From the NCBI GenBank assembly GCA_018881555.1, contig JACAXG010000081.1, forward strand, positions 726,399 to 790,398: DNA of 64,000 bases, given 5' to 3'. Positions 63,136 through 64,000 of the stretch are shown here, piece after piece; positions within the stretch are counted from its first letter, which is position 1; every line of letters starts with the position of its first letter. Position numbers and translations under genes: made by a program. The DNA is from Amblyornis subalaris (Eukaryota > Chordata > Aves > Passeriformes > Ptilonorhynchidae). The notes under the pieces are model-generated. The model saw only the letters and a program-made list of their open reading frames with translations, was not told the DNA's origin and did not search any database.

Positions 63136-63690
63136 TTGAGCTGAGTGTGAGGAATTGTGCTCTGTGTTCCCGGTGTGGGAGATGCTCTCCCTGCTCCCTC
63201 ACCCTCTCCCCAGCCAGATCCAAGCCTCTGCCCCGGAGCTGGTGGTGTTTGGTGCCAGAATCGCAAAAAAAATGGGCATTTTCCCATCTTTTTCCTTGCT
63301 CCACCTTCCCTCACTGTCCGTATCTGGGGAATTAATCCATTCTGACCAGCAACACAAAGCATTTTGCACCAAAGAATCCCAGATAAGGACAGAAAGTGGA
63401 TTTGGTGTCACCTTGTANCCCCCCAGCAGCTCTGAAAGCTCCTTTGTAAGAGCTGGAGAGGAGCTCTGTGCACCCCAGAAAGTCCAAATGTGGGGGTGAC
63501 AGCCGGCCTTGTGCTAAAAACCCTTCCCCAAGGAAGCAGCAGCCAACATCCCTGGGCTGGCGATTTTTTGCAGCAGAATAAACATCAAGGGGTGCACGGC
63601 TTGAGATCTGAATGCCAGCAGGGTAAAAAAACTCTGCCCTCCCTCTCTCTGCTGGCCCTGGTTCTTCTCTCACACGTCACTCTCCCGAAG
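63136..63690. other. Unique non-coding DNA
   Basis: Nothing specific is visible. Confidence 0.45.
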
Positions 63691-63694
63691 CCTT

Positions 63695-64000
63695 GCGAGA
63701 TGTATTCACACAACAGGAAATCCAGCATTCCCCTTCGCCTTCTTCTTTCTTCCTCTCTTTTAATTTTCCCCAAATGTAAATGAGGAAGTCATCTCTCCTC
63801 CGGTGATGAAACATCTGCCTGGAGAAGCTTGCAGTGCAATGCAACATATTTTGATCACTGCTACATCTAATTACAGAGAAGAGAAAAAAAATCACGGAGC
63901 AGGGTTTGGGACTTTTTTTTTTCTTCCCCCCCCCCAAAACACAAGGCAACTGAAAAATAATGGAAAAACAGCAGCGCTGACAATCAGAGCAGAGGCAGCT
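63695..64000. promoter_or_regulatory. AT-rich region at the window end, candidate regulatory element
   Basis: Contains a C/T tract (63728-63770), GCAATGCAACATATTTTG, CATCTAATTACAGAG and T9/C10 homopolymers near 63914-63935. It is cut by the window end. Confidence 0.35.

Noticed and set aside
1..64000. tRNA, rRNA, CRISPR, prophage, insertion sequence or endogenous retrovirus
   Set aside because: No tRNA B-box with a partner A-box, no rRNA-like block, no regular spacer-repeat array of CRISPR type and no LTR or viral gene pattern was seen. The tandem arrays have no unique spacers and the DNA is vertebrate in character.

Overview
This window looks like avian (bird) nuclear DNA. The evidence is three short CR1 retroposon 3' tails (25029-25165 minus, 38030-38115 plus, 54128-54182 plus), a short interstitial run of the vertebrate telomere repeat (41028-41050), very low recognisable transposon content, and a GC-rich background broken by AT-rich islands. 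Single ambiguous bases (N) occur about once per 330 bp in the first 10 kb, as expected if heterozygous or low-quality positions of a diploid draft assembly were masked. One true gap of 295 N lies at 23419-23713, inside a minisatellite.

I find no protein-coding gene, exon, tRNA or rRNA that I can support. The longest open frames fall in stop-poor, GC-rich or tandem-repeated DNA, show no recognisable domain, and often overlap equally long frames on the other strand. The window is best described as intergenic or deep intronic DNA.

Layout: 1-20 kb is mostly GC-rich unique DNA with minisatellites (units of 12, about 33, 71, 20, 21 and 23 bp), CpG-rich patches and a few AT-rich islands. At 20.3-20.65 kb an AT-rich island holds a TATA-like box, an octamer and a splice-donor-like sequence. 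The 20-34 kb part carries the gapped 39-bp minisatellite, the first CR1 tail, a CpG-rich patch at 27.1-27.3 kb and several islands. From about 34 to 64 kb islands become denser, roughly one every 1-2 kb, each 100-500 bp long and rich in homeodomain-type (TAATTA), PBX/MEIS-type and POU-type words. This is the texture expected of a regulatory block around a developmental gene outside the window. The target gene cannot be named from this sequence.

The strongest single regulatory call is a perfect match to the 14-bp CTCF core at 52474-52487 (minus). A weaker plus-orientation match at 16687-16700 would make a convergent pair about 36 kb apart. Other points of interest are a 27-unit, indel-free 20-bp minisatellite (10841-11373), a (CCCCAT)12 array with quadruplex potential, a paired PBX-type dyad in the 61.9-kb island, a perfect 11-bp MARE core (6288-6298), an RFX X-box-like palindrome (61812-61825) and a probable ancient retroposon tail (45538-45620).

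Conservation is inferred here from composition and motif content only; no alignment was available.
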